Below, piece by piece: positions 17,077 to 25,681 of a stretch of DNA of 26,867 nt. The position numbers and the translations under genes were made by a program. The stretch is taken from assembly GCA_963763495.1 (NCBI GenBank), contig CAVXOY010000011.1:1-26867 (forward strand). Direction: 5' to 3'. This DNA comes from DAOUEO01 sp963763495. GTDB lineage: Bacteria; Chloroflexota; Dehalococcoidia; DSTF01; JALHUB01. The stretch's first letter is position 1; each line of letters begins with the position of its first letter. Below the pieces are notes generated by a model. That model made no database searches and had not been told where the DNA came from. It saw nothing but the letters and a program-made list of their open reading frames with translations.

Positions 17077-18466
17077 CTAGGTGAAGCGCTGGACCTCGAA
17101 GCGGAAGAGGTCGACGGGTTCTTCGGGGAGGATGCCCGCCTTCATCTTGGCGACAAGTACCTGATAGTCGACGGTGTCGACGCCTTCGAGGTCGGGGAGG
17201 AGGAGGCCGCGTCGATTGCCGCACTGGACGATGACACCGTAGCGCTTGCAGTCGAGGCAGTCGGGGTCGTCGACCGGCTCGGGAGGGGTGAGCATGTCGA
17301 CGCTGTAGGTGAGGTCGGACAGCTCTTTCTCGTCGATGGGAGGGAAGCGAGGGTCGCGGGCCGCGGCGGAGATGGCGTTGTGGATTATCTCCAGGCCCAC
17401 GTTGTCGCGGACCGGCTCGATGGTGCCGATGCAGCCGCGCAACTCGCCGCGCTTCTTGATGGAGACGAAGACGCCGGCGCACCCTTCCATCTCCGGCGCA
17501 AGGTTGGTGAGAGGGAGCAACCTTGCCGTGCGGACGTAGTGCTCGACGGCGGCCTTGGCGAGCTGGACAAGGGGATGGGTGGGTTCCGGCCCGACGCTTG
17601 GGGTCGCGGCGGTAGCGGCTTCTTCCTCCTGCTCCGCCTGAGGGCGCGGGCCCAGGACATCGACGGCGGCCACGAGGTAGCCCACGCCGAACGGCCCCTC
17701 GTAGGAGAGGACGCGGGGACGCACGCGGAGGTGGCTGAGGGCGCCCATGAGCATCGCTGTTTGGGGCACGGCGTCCTCAGCGGCGCGGCGGCGGAAGTCG
17801 ATAGTAGTCTCCAACACCCAGTTTACGTCCCAGTCGGCGACGACCTGCTGGTACTTCTGGTCGAACTCGAGGCCGGCGGGGTTGTAGCCGGCGGGAGCAC
17901 TCGGGTGACAGACAGTGCGAGAGGTCGGCGCTGCAGATGATGGCGGTGCGCTTGCCGAGGCGCTGGAGGGCGCGGCCAATCGCCTGGCCGATGGCGTAGT
18001 GCTTGTCGGGCGGTAGGAAGGACGGCGTCAGGGGGACGATCTTGGCGTTGTCGACGCCTGAGCGCAGATAGTAGAGGGGGACGGTGCAGCCCCAGTCCAT
18101 GCCGGGGATCATTCCGTCGTCCCAGTCTTCGATGGGGATGAGGGGGAGGCCGGCGCGGGCGGCTTCCTCCTGGATGAGGGCGACGGCGTCGAGGTCGTTG
18201 TCGTAGCGGAAGCCGACGTCGGGGGCGTCCCAGCGGGCCATGGTGCCGTCGGCGGTGGGCGATGTCAGTATGCCAACGGCGCGAGGGTCCACCGGGCCGT
18301 GGGGGCTGAAGAGCAGCACCGTCTCCGGCTGGTGAGCGGCCATCTCCTCCGCCACCTGGAGCAGGGCTTCGATGGTGCGATGGGTCTCCTGCTCGCGCCC
18401 CCGGCCGATTTCGTGCACGAGTATCGGCGGATGAGGGGCGATGCAGGCGTAGACGATTCCACTCAT
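17077..18466 (-). CDS. AmmeMemoRadiSam system protein: MEMO1 domain fused to AMMECR1 domain, frameshifted once
   Basis: The N-terminal part (from 18466) is a MEMO1/LigB-type class III dioxygenase-like domain: VYACIAPHPPILVHEIG, LLFSPHGPVDPRAVGIL, WGCTVPLYYLR and the AIICSADLSH end with conserved histidines. The C-terminal part (to 17077) is AMMECR1: HPLVQLAKAAVEHYVRT, GCAGVFVSIKKRGELRGCIG (the LRGCIG hallmark), ISAAARDPRFPPI and YSVDMLTPPEPV. The two reading frames overlap and switch near 17905-17912 by one base. Removing that shift gives one fusion protein of about 463 residues, a known arrangement for this set. The function is unknown; human MEMO1 binds metal and AMMECR1 is of unknown activity. 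It begins 15 bases after the radical SAM gene, so the two form an operon. Confidence 0.88.
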
Positions 18467-18481
18467 AGCAGTACCAATCCT

Positions 18482-19561
18482 TCAGTGGCCGGCGGGCACG
18501 GGCAATCGTCGCTTGTAGGTCGCCGTGCGGACGTTCAGGTCGGCGCCGCAGTGGGCGCAACGGCCGTCTTTCTTGAGCGCGTTCAGGTTCGCCTGGTAGC
18601 CGATGCGGGTTATGACCAGCGTACCGCAGTTGGGACAGTGAGTGTTCTCGCCGGGGTGGCCGAAGACGTTGCCCGGGTAGACATAATGCAGACCCTCTCT
18701 GTGGCCAAGGGCGACGGCCTTCTCCAGCGTCTCTACCGGCGTCGGCGGGAGATGGCGGAGGTCGTGATGGGGGTGGAAGGCGGTGACGTGCCAGGGTGTC
18801 TGAGGGCCCAACTCGTCCTTTATCCAGCGGGCGATGGCGGTCAACTGGTCATCGTCGTCGTTCATAGTAGGGATGATGTTTGTGACGACCTCGACGTGCA
18901 TGTCCCAGCGGGAGCGGGCGTACTTGGTCGATTCGAGGACGTTCCGCCACTGGAAGACCTTGGCGAGGTCGCGGTAGAGATCATCGGTGAAGCCTTTGAT
19001 GTCGACGCGGAAGGCATCGAGGTAGGGGCCGATGAGGTCGAGCGCTTCCGGGGTGCTGAAGCCGTTGGTGACGAAGACGGTGTAGAGCCCGGCGTCTTTG
19101 GCGAGGCGGGCGCAGTCGAGGGCGTACTCAAGCCAGATGGCGGGTTCGTTGTAGGTGAAGGCCATGCCCTTGCTGCCAAGGCGGAGGGCGAGGGCTACGG
19201 CGTCTTCCGGCGCGAGGTCGTGGGAGAGGAGTTCCGCCTGCTCAGGGGTGGCGAAGGATATCTCCCAGTTCTGGCAGTGCCGGCAGTGGAAGTTGCAGCC
19301 CCAGGAGCCGAGGGAGAGGCAGGACGATCCGGGGAAGAAGTGGAAGAGCGGCTTCTTCTCGACGGGGTCGTTGTTGACGGAGGCGACACCCGGGTAGTTG
19401 TAGAGGATGATGCGACCGTCGCGGGCGCGGCGCATCCGGCAGACGCCGAAGTGGCCGTCGGGGATGAGACAGCGCCAGTGGCAGACGTTGCAGCGTATCT
19501 TGCCGCTGGGTTGGGCCTCGTAGAGGACGGCCTCGCGCTTTGGACTGGTGCTGGCGGGCAT
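18482..19561 (-). CDS. AmmeMemoRadiSam system radical SAM enzyme
   Basis: A 359-residue radical SAM protein of the pyruvate-formate-lyase-activase-like group that travels with MEMO1 and AMMECR1. The SAM-cluster motif is CX3CX2C at C89, C93 and C96 (CNFHCRHC). It also has an N-terminal cysteine set (C24, C27, C31, C41) and a C-terminal pair of CXXC motifs (CPNCG and CAHCG) that look like a zinc ribbon or second cluster. TYNEPAIWLEYA and FRVDIKGFTDDLY are typical later blocks. The substrate is unknown. ATG 19561 lacks a clear ribosome site but follows a TGCTATAAT element by ten bases, so the transcript may be nearly leaderless. It lies 46 bases downstream of selA. Confidence 0.93.
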   Translation of the reverse strand: MPASTSPKREAVLYEAQPSGKIRCNVCHWRCLIPDGHFGVCRMRRARDGRIILYNYPGVASVNNDPVEKKPLFHFFPGSSCLSLGSWGCNFHCRHCQNWEISFATPEQAELLSHDLAPEDAVALALRLGSKGMAFTYNEPAIWLEYALDCARLAKDAGLYTVFVTNGFSTPEALDLIGPYLDAFRVDIKGFTDDLYRDLAKVFQWRNVLESTKYARSRWDMHVEVVTNIIPTMNDDDDQLTAIARWIKDELGPQTPWHVTAFHPHHDLRHLPPTPVETLEKAVALGHREGLHYVYPGNVFGHPGENTHCPNCGTLVITRIGYQANLNALKKDGRCAHCGADLNVRTATYKRRLPVPAGH

Positions 19562-19571
19562 GATTAGTTCA

Positions 19572-19580
19572 ATTATAGCA
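19572..19580 (-). promoter_or_regulatory. Extended -10 promoter element of the radical SAM gene
   Basis: Minus strand TGCTATAAT, a perfect TATAAT with the TGn extension, ends ten bases before the ATG. It sits inside the 46-base gap after selA, so the AmmeMemoRadiSam genes could be transcribed independently of selA. Confidence 0.55.
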
Positions 19581-19607
19581 CCGGCGTCGAGGGCCTGCGG
19601 AGAAGAG

Positions 19608-20971
19608 CTAGGCGGAGAGGGCGGCCTGGAGGGCGGCGATCAGCAGGCGGTCTTGGCGAGGGTCGACGGTGCGGGGGTCGAGGAGGAGGAGGTCGCGCTC
19701 GATGCGGGCGATGACCGGCGGGTCGCTCAGGCGCAGGCGGCGGGCGACGGCTACCACGTCGACGGGAGCGCCGAGGGCGAGCAGCTTGGTGGGCAGGCTC
19801 TCTTCGGGCAGGCTGCCGCCGCCGATCATCGAGCGGCCGTCGACGATGCGCGCGGGCTCGCCGAGCGCCTTTGACCAGCGGGCAGCGCGGCGCTCTATCG
19901 CGGCGACGGGCAGGGAGATCATGCGCCAGACGGGTATCTTTTGGAGAGCTTCGTCCTTTACATAATGCGTAAGCGTCGCAGTCAGGGCGGCGATGGTCAT
20001 CTTGTCGAGGCGGAGGGCACGGGCGAGAGGGTGACGCTTCAGCTTGTCTACGAGGTCGCGGCGTCCCGCTATGATCCCGGCTTGCGGCCCGCCGAGGAGC
20101 TTGTCGCCGGAGAAGAAGACGAGGTCGGCGCCCGCGGCCAAGCTCTCCTGGACCGTGGGTTCTTTGCCGAGGCCGAACTGGGTCGTGTCGAGTAGGGCAG
20201 CCGCTGCCCAGGTCGTCGAGCAGCAGGAGGCCGCGCTCGTGGGCGAGGCGCGGCCAGATCGCTGAGGGACGGCGACTCGGCGAAGCCGATGATGCGGAAG
20301 TTGCTGGTGTGGACGCGCAGGAGGGCGGCGGTGTCGGCGGTGATCGCGGTTGCGTAGTCGGTGAGGTAGGTGCGGTTGGTCGTTCCCACCTCGACGAGGC
20401 GGGCGGCGCTCTCGGCCATGACGTCGGGGACGCGGAAGCCGCCGCCGATCTCCACCAGTTGGCCGCGGGAGATGATGACCTCGCGGTTGGAGGCCAGGGC
20501 CGCGAGACCAAGCAAGACGGCGCCGGCATTGTTGTTGACCGCTATCGCCGCCTCAGCGCCGGTAAGGCGGCAGAGGAGACTCTCGAGATGGGAATGGCGC
20601 GATCCCCGGTCGCCGGTCTCCAGGTCGAACTCGATGTTGCTGTAGCCGCGGGCGACCGCTTCCATGGCAGCGATCGCTTCGTCGGACAGGGGGGCGCGGC
20701 CCAGGTTGGTGTGGAGGATGACGCCGGTGGCGTTGATGACAGGCCGTAGGGTGGGTGCTACTATGGAGCCGATGCTCTCGATGAGGGACGAGACAATCGC
20801 GTCGTAGGGAGGGCAGGGCCGGCCGGCGGCGATGGCGCGCCGGGCCTCGGCGAGGCGCTCGCGGGCTACGTCGGTGATGATGCGGGCGTCGTACTCATCG
20901 CTCAGGCCGCGAACGCGCTCGTCACCGAGAAGGCGGTCGATGCTGGGCAGGCCGCGGTAAGGGCTGGCCAT
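19608..20971 (-). CDS. selA: L-seryl-tRNA(Sec) selenium transferase, frameshifted twice
   Basis: A PLP enzyme that converts seryl-tRNA(Sec) to selenocysteyl-tRNA(Sec) using selenophosphate. The span of about 454 codons is normal. The N-terminal part has the SelA start LPSIDRLLGDERV and the core VINATGVILHTNLGRAPLS. It continues with YSNIEFDLETGDRGSRHSHL and VNNNAGAVLLGLAAL. A short middle piece (LAHERGLLLLDDLGSG) is in the second frame. The C-terminal part has LVFFSGDKLLGGPQAGII with the PLP lysine. The shifts fall near 20250 and at a GGG/CCC run at 20194-20196, where one extra base explains the change. ATG 20971 has GAGG about nine bases upstream. Its presence implies selenocysteine use in this genome; selB, selC and selD are not in the window. 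Confidence 0.92.
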
Positions 20972-21001
20972 AGACGCAATCCTCTGTCTAATGTGTGAGC
21001 C

Positions 21002-21010
21002 ATTTTAGCA
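21002..21010 (-). promoter_or_regulatory. Extended -10 promoter element of selA
   Basis: Minus strand TGCTAAAAT, 30 bases before the selA ATG. It matches the TGCTAnAnT word found before mutS2, the radical SAM gene, rph and hppA. Confidence 0.5.
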
Positions 21011-21031
21011 CAGGTGGAGCCGTTGGGCCGC

Positions 21032-21059
21032 TTGATCCATATTTCACTAATTAGATAAT
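21032..21059 (+). promoter_or_regulatory. Putative sigma70 promoter of the aminotransferase-serA operon
   Basis: TTGATC (21032-21037), a 16-base AT-rich spacer, then GATAAT (21054-21059), about 29 bases before the ATG. It lies in the divergent gap with selA. Confidence 0.5.
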
Positions 21060-21088
21060 ATGAACTCACCAAGCTCCAGGAGGCACCC

Positions 21089-22183
21089 ATGAACCTACGT
21101 ATCCCCGGGCCGACACCATGCGCGCCGGAAGCTCTGGCGGCGATGTCCCGTCAGATGATCAACCACCGTGGACCGGAGTTCGGCGAGATCTCGACACGGG
21201 TGACCTCTCGCGTGCAGGAGGTCTTTCAGACAAAGAACGACCTCTGCATACTCACGACTTCCGGCACCGGCGGAATGGAGGCGGCGGTCGTCAACTTCTT
21301 GTCGCCGGGAGATGAGGTGCTCTGCGTGATCATCGGCGCCTTTGGTGACCGGTTCAGCCAGATCGCCAAGGCGTACGGCGCCAAGGCCACGATCTTGTCT
21401 TTCGAGTGGGGCAAGGCAGCCGACCCGGACGAAGTAGACAAGGCGCTGGCCGCTAACGCCAACTACAAGGCAATGCTGGTGACTCACAACGAGACATCGA
21501 CCGGCGTGACGAACCCGCTGGAGGAGCTGGCGCGGGTGGCCCGCAAGCGCGGCGTTCTGACGATAGTGGACGCGGTGAGCAGCATGAGCGCCATCCCCTG
21601 CCCGGTGGACAAGTGGGACCTCGACGTGGTGGTCACCGGCTCGCAGAAGGGCTGGATGGTGCCGCCGGGGCTGGCGATGGTCTCGATTAACGAGCGGGGC
21701 TGGAAGGCGTACGAAGAGGCGAAGATGCCGCGCTTCTACTTTGACCTGGGTAAGGCGAAGAGCAGCGCAGAGAAGGGACAGACCCCCTGGACGCCGGCCG
21801 TTTCCATCTACTACGCCCTGGACGTGGCACTGGAGATGATGCTCAAAGAGGGTCTGGAGAGCATCTTTGCCCGGCACGCTCGCATCGGGGAGCTTACCCG
21901 GCAGCAGGTGAAGGCGTTAGGGCTGGAGATCCTTGCCGATGAGCGTTTCGCGTCGAATACTGTGACGGCGGTGAAGGTGCCGGAGGGTGTCGACGGCAAG
22001 GCGCTGAACAAGATGATGCGGGAGGAGTACAATACGGTGCTGGCGGGTGGCCAGGCCGCGCTGATGGGCAAGATTTTCCGCATCGGGCACCTAGGGTTGG
22101 TGTCGGAGACGGACATACTGAACTGTGTAGATGCGTTGAAGCAGGCGTTGCCGCGGGTGGGGTTCACACCCGCCAAGGCGTGA
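21089..22183 (+). CDS. Class V aminotransferase (alanine-glyoxylate / serine transaminase type)
   Basis: A 364-residue PLP-dependent aminotransferase. It begins MNLRIPGPTPCAPEAL, the family's PGPT start, with INHRGPEFGEI, TTSGTGGMEAAV (PLP phosphate loop), VTHNETSTGV, VDAVSSM and the PLP lysine K187 in VVVTGSQKGWMVPPG. AGGAGG lies five bases before the ATG. It is followed by serA after 47 bases, so the likely role is the amino-transfer step of serine synthesis (standing in for serC) or serine-glyoxylate exchange. The family is certain and the exact substrate is not. The gene is intact. Confidence 0.9.
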   Translation: MNLRIPGPTPCAPEALAAMSRQMINHRGPEFGEISTRVTSRVQEVFQTKNDLCILTTSGTGGMEAAVVNFLSPGDEVLCVIIGAFGDRFSQIAKAYGAKATILSFEWGKAADPDEVDKALAANANYKAMLVTHNETSTGVTNPLEELARVARKRGVLTIVDAVSSMSAIPCPVDKWDLDVVVTGSQKGWMVPPGLAMVSINERGWKAYEEAKMPRFYFDLGKAKSSAEKGQTPWTPAVSIYYALDVALEMMLKEGLESIFARHARIGELTRQQVKALGLEILADERFASNTVTAVKVPEGVDGKALNKMMREEYNTVLAGGQAALMGKIFRIGHLGLVSETDILNCVDALKQALPRVGFTPAKA

Positions 22184-22230
22184 GCGCCCGGCTGCCTGCC
22201 GGCCAGGTTTGAGAACAGGGAAGGATGGGA

Positions 22231-23808
22231 ATGAGCCGTAAGGTACTGGTCACGGACCCCATAGCACAGGACGGCATCAATGCTTTGGCCGCCCACGCGG
22301 AGGTGGATGTCAAGCTGGGCATCCCCGCGGAGGAGCTGATAAGCATTATCGGCGAATACGATGCGCTGGTCGTGCGCAGCGAGACGAAGGTCACGGCGGC
22401 CGTCATCGAAGCGGCGAGGAATCTGGTGGTGATCGGACGCGCGGGCGCCGGCGTCGACAATATCGACCTGGAAGCGGCGACGCAGCGGGGGATCATCGTC
22501 GTCAATGCGCCGCTGGGGAACAGCACATCGGCCGCTGAGCACTCGATAGCGCTGATGCTGGCCTTGTCACGGCACATTCCGCAGGCCAATGCCAGCCTCA
22601 AGGGCGGCAAATGGGACCGCAAGGGCTTCATGGGTGTTGAGGTGCGAGGGAAGACGCTGGGGATCATCGGCCTGGGCCAGATCGGGTCGGAGGTGGCGCG
22701 ACGGGCGCGCGGCCTGGAGATGCATGTGATTGCCTGCGATCCCTTTGTCTCTCAGGAGCGAGCGCAGGTCCTCGGGGTGGAGATCGTCGAGTTGGAGGAT
22801 CTGATGAAGGGATCCGACTACATTGCGATACACACGATTCTGACGCCTCAGACGAGGGGCCTCATCGGTGAGAAAGAGCTGCGGATGATGAAGCCGAGCG
22901 CTCGGATCATTAACGTGGCCCGCGGCGGCATCGTCGATGAGGAGGCGCTGTACAAGGCGGTGGAGGAAGGGAGGATAGCGGGCGCGGCGGTGGATGTGTT
23001 CAGCAAGGAGCCACCGGGCGACAATATCCTTTTGAAGAGCGATCGCATCATCGTCACGCCGCATCTGGGGGCTTCTACGTCTGAGGCACAGGAACGGGTG
23101 GCTCTGGATGTGGCGGAACAGATCATCGCGATTTTCCGAGGGGAAGCGCCGCTGTACTCGGTCAATGCCCCTCTGGTGCCGGCAGAGACGATGGCGGTGA
23201 TCGGCCCCTATATTGAGGTCGCTATCAAGGTGGCTTCCTTGGTGACTCAGCTTAGTGAGGGTCAGTTGAGCAGCGTGGACGTGGAATACCTCGGAGAGAT
23301 CGCGGACTACGATGTGACGCCGCTCAAGGCAGCGGTCATCAAGGGGCTGTTGGAGCCGGTGAGCGAAGAGAATGTGACGATTGTGAATGCGAACCTCGTG
23401 GCCGAGCACCGGGGCCTGCGCATCAATGAGAGCAAGGGCTCCTATGAGGGAATCTACACCAATCTGGTCCGGGTGGAGGCTGCCACGAGCGCAGGGAAGA
23501 TGATCGTCGCGGGGACGGCGGGACATGACGGCGCTCACATCGTCCAGATCAAGGAGTACTGGGTTGACGTCTTCCCCGGCGACGGCTATCTCCTGATTTG
23601 CGAAAACGTGGACCGGCCGGGCATGATCGGAAGCGTCGGCACAATAATGGGGCAGCACAAGATAAACATCCACTCGATGCGCGTCTCTGCGAATGAGAAG
23701 GGCCGGGCGATGATGGTGGTGGGGCTGGACAGCCCGGCGACCGACGAGGTGCTCAAGGAGATGGCGAAGGTGCCCGACATCTTCTCCGTTCGGCAAGCCA
23801 AGATATAG
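22231..23808 (+). CDS. serA: D-3-phosphoglycerate dehydrogenase
   Basis: Oxidises 3-phosphoglycerate to 3-phosphohydroxypyruvate with NAD+, the first step of serine synthesis. It is a 525-residue long-form enzyme: substrate domain (1-95), NAD domain with GLGQIG (residues 147-152), catalytic arginine in NVARGGIVDEEAL and histidine in TPHLGASTSEAQE. An intervening ASB-type domain (about 320-440) follows, then a C-terminal ACT domain (RPGMIGSVGTIMGQHKINIH) that usually gives feedback control by serine. ATG 22231 is preferred over ATG 22225 because GGGAAGG then sits at normal spacing; the earlier ATG would touch it. It is second in the operon and ends just before a terminator. Confidence 0.96.
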   Translation: MSRKVLVTDPIAQDGINALAAHAEVDVKLGIPAEELISIIGEYDALVVRSETKVTAAVIEAARNLVVIGRAGAGVDNIDLEAATQRGIIVVNAPLGNSTSAAEHSIALMLALSRHIPQANASLKGGKWDRKGFMGVEVRGKTLGIIGLGQIGSEVARRARGLEMHVIACDPFVSQERAQVLGVEIVELEDLMKGSDYIAIHTILTPQTRGLIGEKELRMMKPSARIINVARGGIVDEEALYKAVEEGRIAGAAVDVFSKEPPGDNILLKSDRIIVTPHLGASTSEAQERVALDVAEQIIAIFRGEAPLYSVNAPLVPAETMAVIGPYIEVAIKVASLVTQLSEGQLSSVDVEYLGEIADYDVTPLKAAVIKGLLEPVSEENVTIVNANLVAEHRGLRINESKGSYEGIYTNLVRVEAATSAGKMIVAGTAGHDGAHIVQIKEYWVDVFPGDGYLLICENVDRPGMIGSVGTIMGQHKINIHSMRVSANEKGRAMMVVGLDSPATDEVLKEMAKVPDIFSVRQAKI

Positions 23809-23830
23809 CGCGCAGTTTCTGCGATGGCAG

Positions 23831-23862
23831 GAGGCGTTCCTTTGGGGACGCCTCTTCTTGTT
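23831..23862 (+). terminator. Intrinsic terminator of the serA operon
   Basis: GAGGCGTTCC-TTTG-GGGACGCCTC is a ten-bp stem with one G-U pair, followed by TTCTTGTT. It starts 22 bases after the serA stop. Confidence 0.75.
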
Positions 23863-23916
23863 GAAGGGTGCCCTCGCAGCCGAGCGAGGCGCCCGACCTG
23901 TGTGGGGTATGCGGCG

Positions 23917-25233
23917 CTAGTCGAGGGGGTACATGACGAGGCCGGTGGGCAGCTTGGGGTAGAAGTAGGTCGATTTCTGGGGCATCCGCTCGCCGGCGTC
24001 AGCCACTTCGAGTACGCGCTCGGTGGGTGTCGGATTGAGGAAGAAGGCGAGGGCGTACCGGCCCGATTCTACTAGGCGGAGGGCCTCTTCGCCGTCGTGA
24101 ACAAACTCGACCGGTGGTTCCGCCGCTGCGGTGATGGCCTGCTCACTGATGCCGAGGATGCGCTGTAGTATGAGATCCTGGAGGAGGGCGGCGTCGAGGT
24201 GACGCCAGGTGGCCGGCCGGTCGGGAGGCATCAGACCGGCGGCTTTGTCTGGGTCTTTGACGGTGGCGATGAGGCGGTGGTTACCCGCGCGGGTAGCGAT
24301 GCCGATGGCGGGGGCATGGTGACCCGCTTCGGCGAGGAGGGCTTCCATCGCTGTCCAGTCGCCGTTCAGCCGGTCGCTGACGTCTTGGAGATGGAAGACC
24401 TCGCTTAGCCTGATCGCGAAGTCTGCGGGCACATCCGCTGTCCGGAGCAGACGGTGGGTGGGAAGGACGACGAGGCCGGGGTCCGCCTGGGAGACGAGGG
24501 CGATCAGGACGAAGTTCTCCGCCTCTTCACCACTCCAGTGCGGCGGTTGGCCGCGTCTCTCGTCGCGATAGGTGAGGGCGGTCTCGTAGCGATGGTGGCC
24601 GTCGATGATGTAGATGCTCTTGTCGCGGAAGAGGTCGCTGATGCAGCCTAGGGCTGTGTTGTCGGTTATCGCGTGCAGGCGATGGCTCTGCTCCCCGGCG
24701 TCTGTCGCCTCGAAGATGAGGGAGCGGTCGGAAGCCTCTTCGAGCGTACGGTCAACTTCGCCGGCGGGATCGCGGTATAGGCCGAGAACAGGGCTGATGT
24801 TGACGCGGCAGGCGCGGAGCAGGCTGAGTCGGTCTTCCTTGGGGTGGCTCAGGGTACGCTCGTGGGGGCGGATTATCCCCTCTTCCCATTTGTGGAGACG
24901 GGCGCTGGCGAAGAACGCTCGCCGGGTCAGGTATTGTCCCTGATGGGTGAATCCCTGCTCGTAGACGTAGAGGGCGGGGGATGCTTCGCGCAGCAGGACG
25001 CCGTCGGCAAGCCAGCGGTGGAGGTCGGCGGCGGCGCGAGTGTAGCGGTTGTCGGCGGGGGTATCGGCGTCGCTCGTCTCGCCGTATTCCAGGCGGATAG
25101 CGTTGTAGGGGCTGCGCTTGTAGAGTCCCCGCTGCTCATCGGGCGATATGACATCGTAAGGAGGAGCCAAGACATCGGCGATGTTGACCTCTTTCGAGAA
25201 GCGAAGGCCGGTAAAGGGGCGGACATCTGCCAC
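23917..25233 (-). CDS. DUF1015 family protein (possible ParB/SerK-like serine-metabolism enzyme)
   Basis: A 438-residue protein that matches DUF1015 from end to end: ADVRPFTGLRFSKEV, then LAPPYDVISPDEQ, SPYNAIRLEYGE, EGIIRPHERTLSHPKEDRL and the IIDGHHRYETAL block (DGHHR at 211-215). The start is GTG 25233, with AAAGGAG eleven bases upstream. The DGHHR motif resembles the nucleotide-binding motif of ParB/sulfiredoxin-fold enzymes, including the free-serine kinases SerK and SbnI. Together with the convergent serA operon this suggests a link to serine metabolism, which is inference. Family membership is strong and activity unproven. Confidence 0.85.
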   Translation of the reverse strand: MADVRPFTGLRFSKEVNIADVLAPPYDVISPDEQRGLYKRSPYNAIRLEYGETSDADTPADNRYTRAAADLHRWLADGVLLREASPALYVYEQGFTHQGQYLTRRAFFASARLHKWEEGIIRPHERTLSHPKEDRLSLLRACRVNISPVLGLYRDPAGEVDRTLEEASDRSLIFEATDAGEQSHRLHAITDNTALGCISDLFRDKSIYIIDGHHRYETALTYRDERRGQPPHWSGEEAENFVLIALVSQADPGLVVLPTHRLLRTADVPADFAIRLSEVFHLQDVSDRLNGDWTAMEALLAEAGHHAPAIGIATRAGNHRLIATVKDPDKAAGLMPPDRPATWRHLDAALLQDLILQRILGISEQAITAAAEPPVEFVHDGEEALRLVESGRYALAFFLNPTPTERVLEVADAGERMPQKSTYFYPKLPTGLVMYPLD

Positions 25234-25361
25234 TTTGGCTCAGTCTCCTTTGGCTGGGAACGGCGGTTTTGTCGGTTCGGGCGCAGTCGCGTTGACCGCC
25301 GGCGGGCCCATGACATAGAATAGGCCAAGCCTCCCTCTTAGCATACCGTTTGGAGCGATCG

Positions 25362-25681
25362 ATGGTCTACTGTACTTTCTGCGAGATTGTGGCGAAAAGA
25401 GAGCCGGCGCAGTTCCTCTACGAGGACGATGAGGTCGTGGTGTTCCGGAACCGGCTGCGCTGGGCGCCGGTGATGCTGCTGGTCGTGCCGAGGAAGCACG
25501 TGAGTCAGGAGGAGCTCTGGCAAAACATGGGCCGCGTGGGGAGGTGGCGGTGAAGATGGGCCAGACCCACTGCCCGAACGGCTTCCGCATTTTATCGAAC
25601 TTCGGTCGCGACGCGATGCAGAGCCAGCATCACGGGCACGTGCATGTCATCGGTGGGGCCTGGCTGGGAGAGTACGCCTGA
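25362..25681 (+). CDS. HIT family protein, frameshifted once
   Basis: A small histidine-triad nucleotide hydrolase or transferase of about 106 codons. ATG 25362 has GGAG seven bases upstream. The first part reads CTFCEIVAKREPAQFLYEDD and LLVVPRKHVSQEELW. After one lost G in the GGGG run at 25539-25542 the frame resumes as VAVKMGQTHCPNGFRILSNF and HHGHVHVIGG, the HXHXH triad. The position that is usually histidine in APxHLLVVP is methionine here. Its 3' end overlaps the convergent rph end by about 50 bases. Confidence 0.85.

Noticed and set aside
18299..19567. 422-residue plus-strand frame opposite the radical SAM gene
   Set aside because: It is a Val/Gly/Glu-rich antisense shadow without a family match; the minus strand encodes the radical SAM motifs.
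22567..23796. 409-residue minus-strand frame opposite serA
   Set aside because: It is a His/Arg/Leu-rich antisense shadow of an intact serA.
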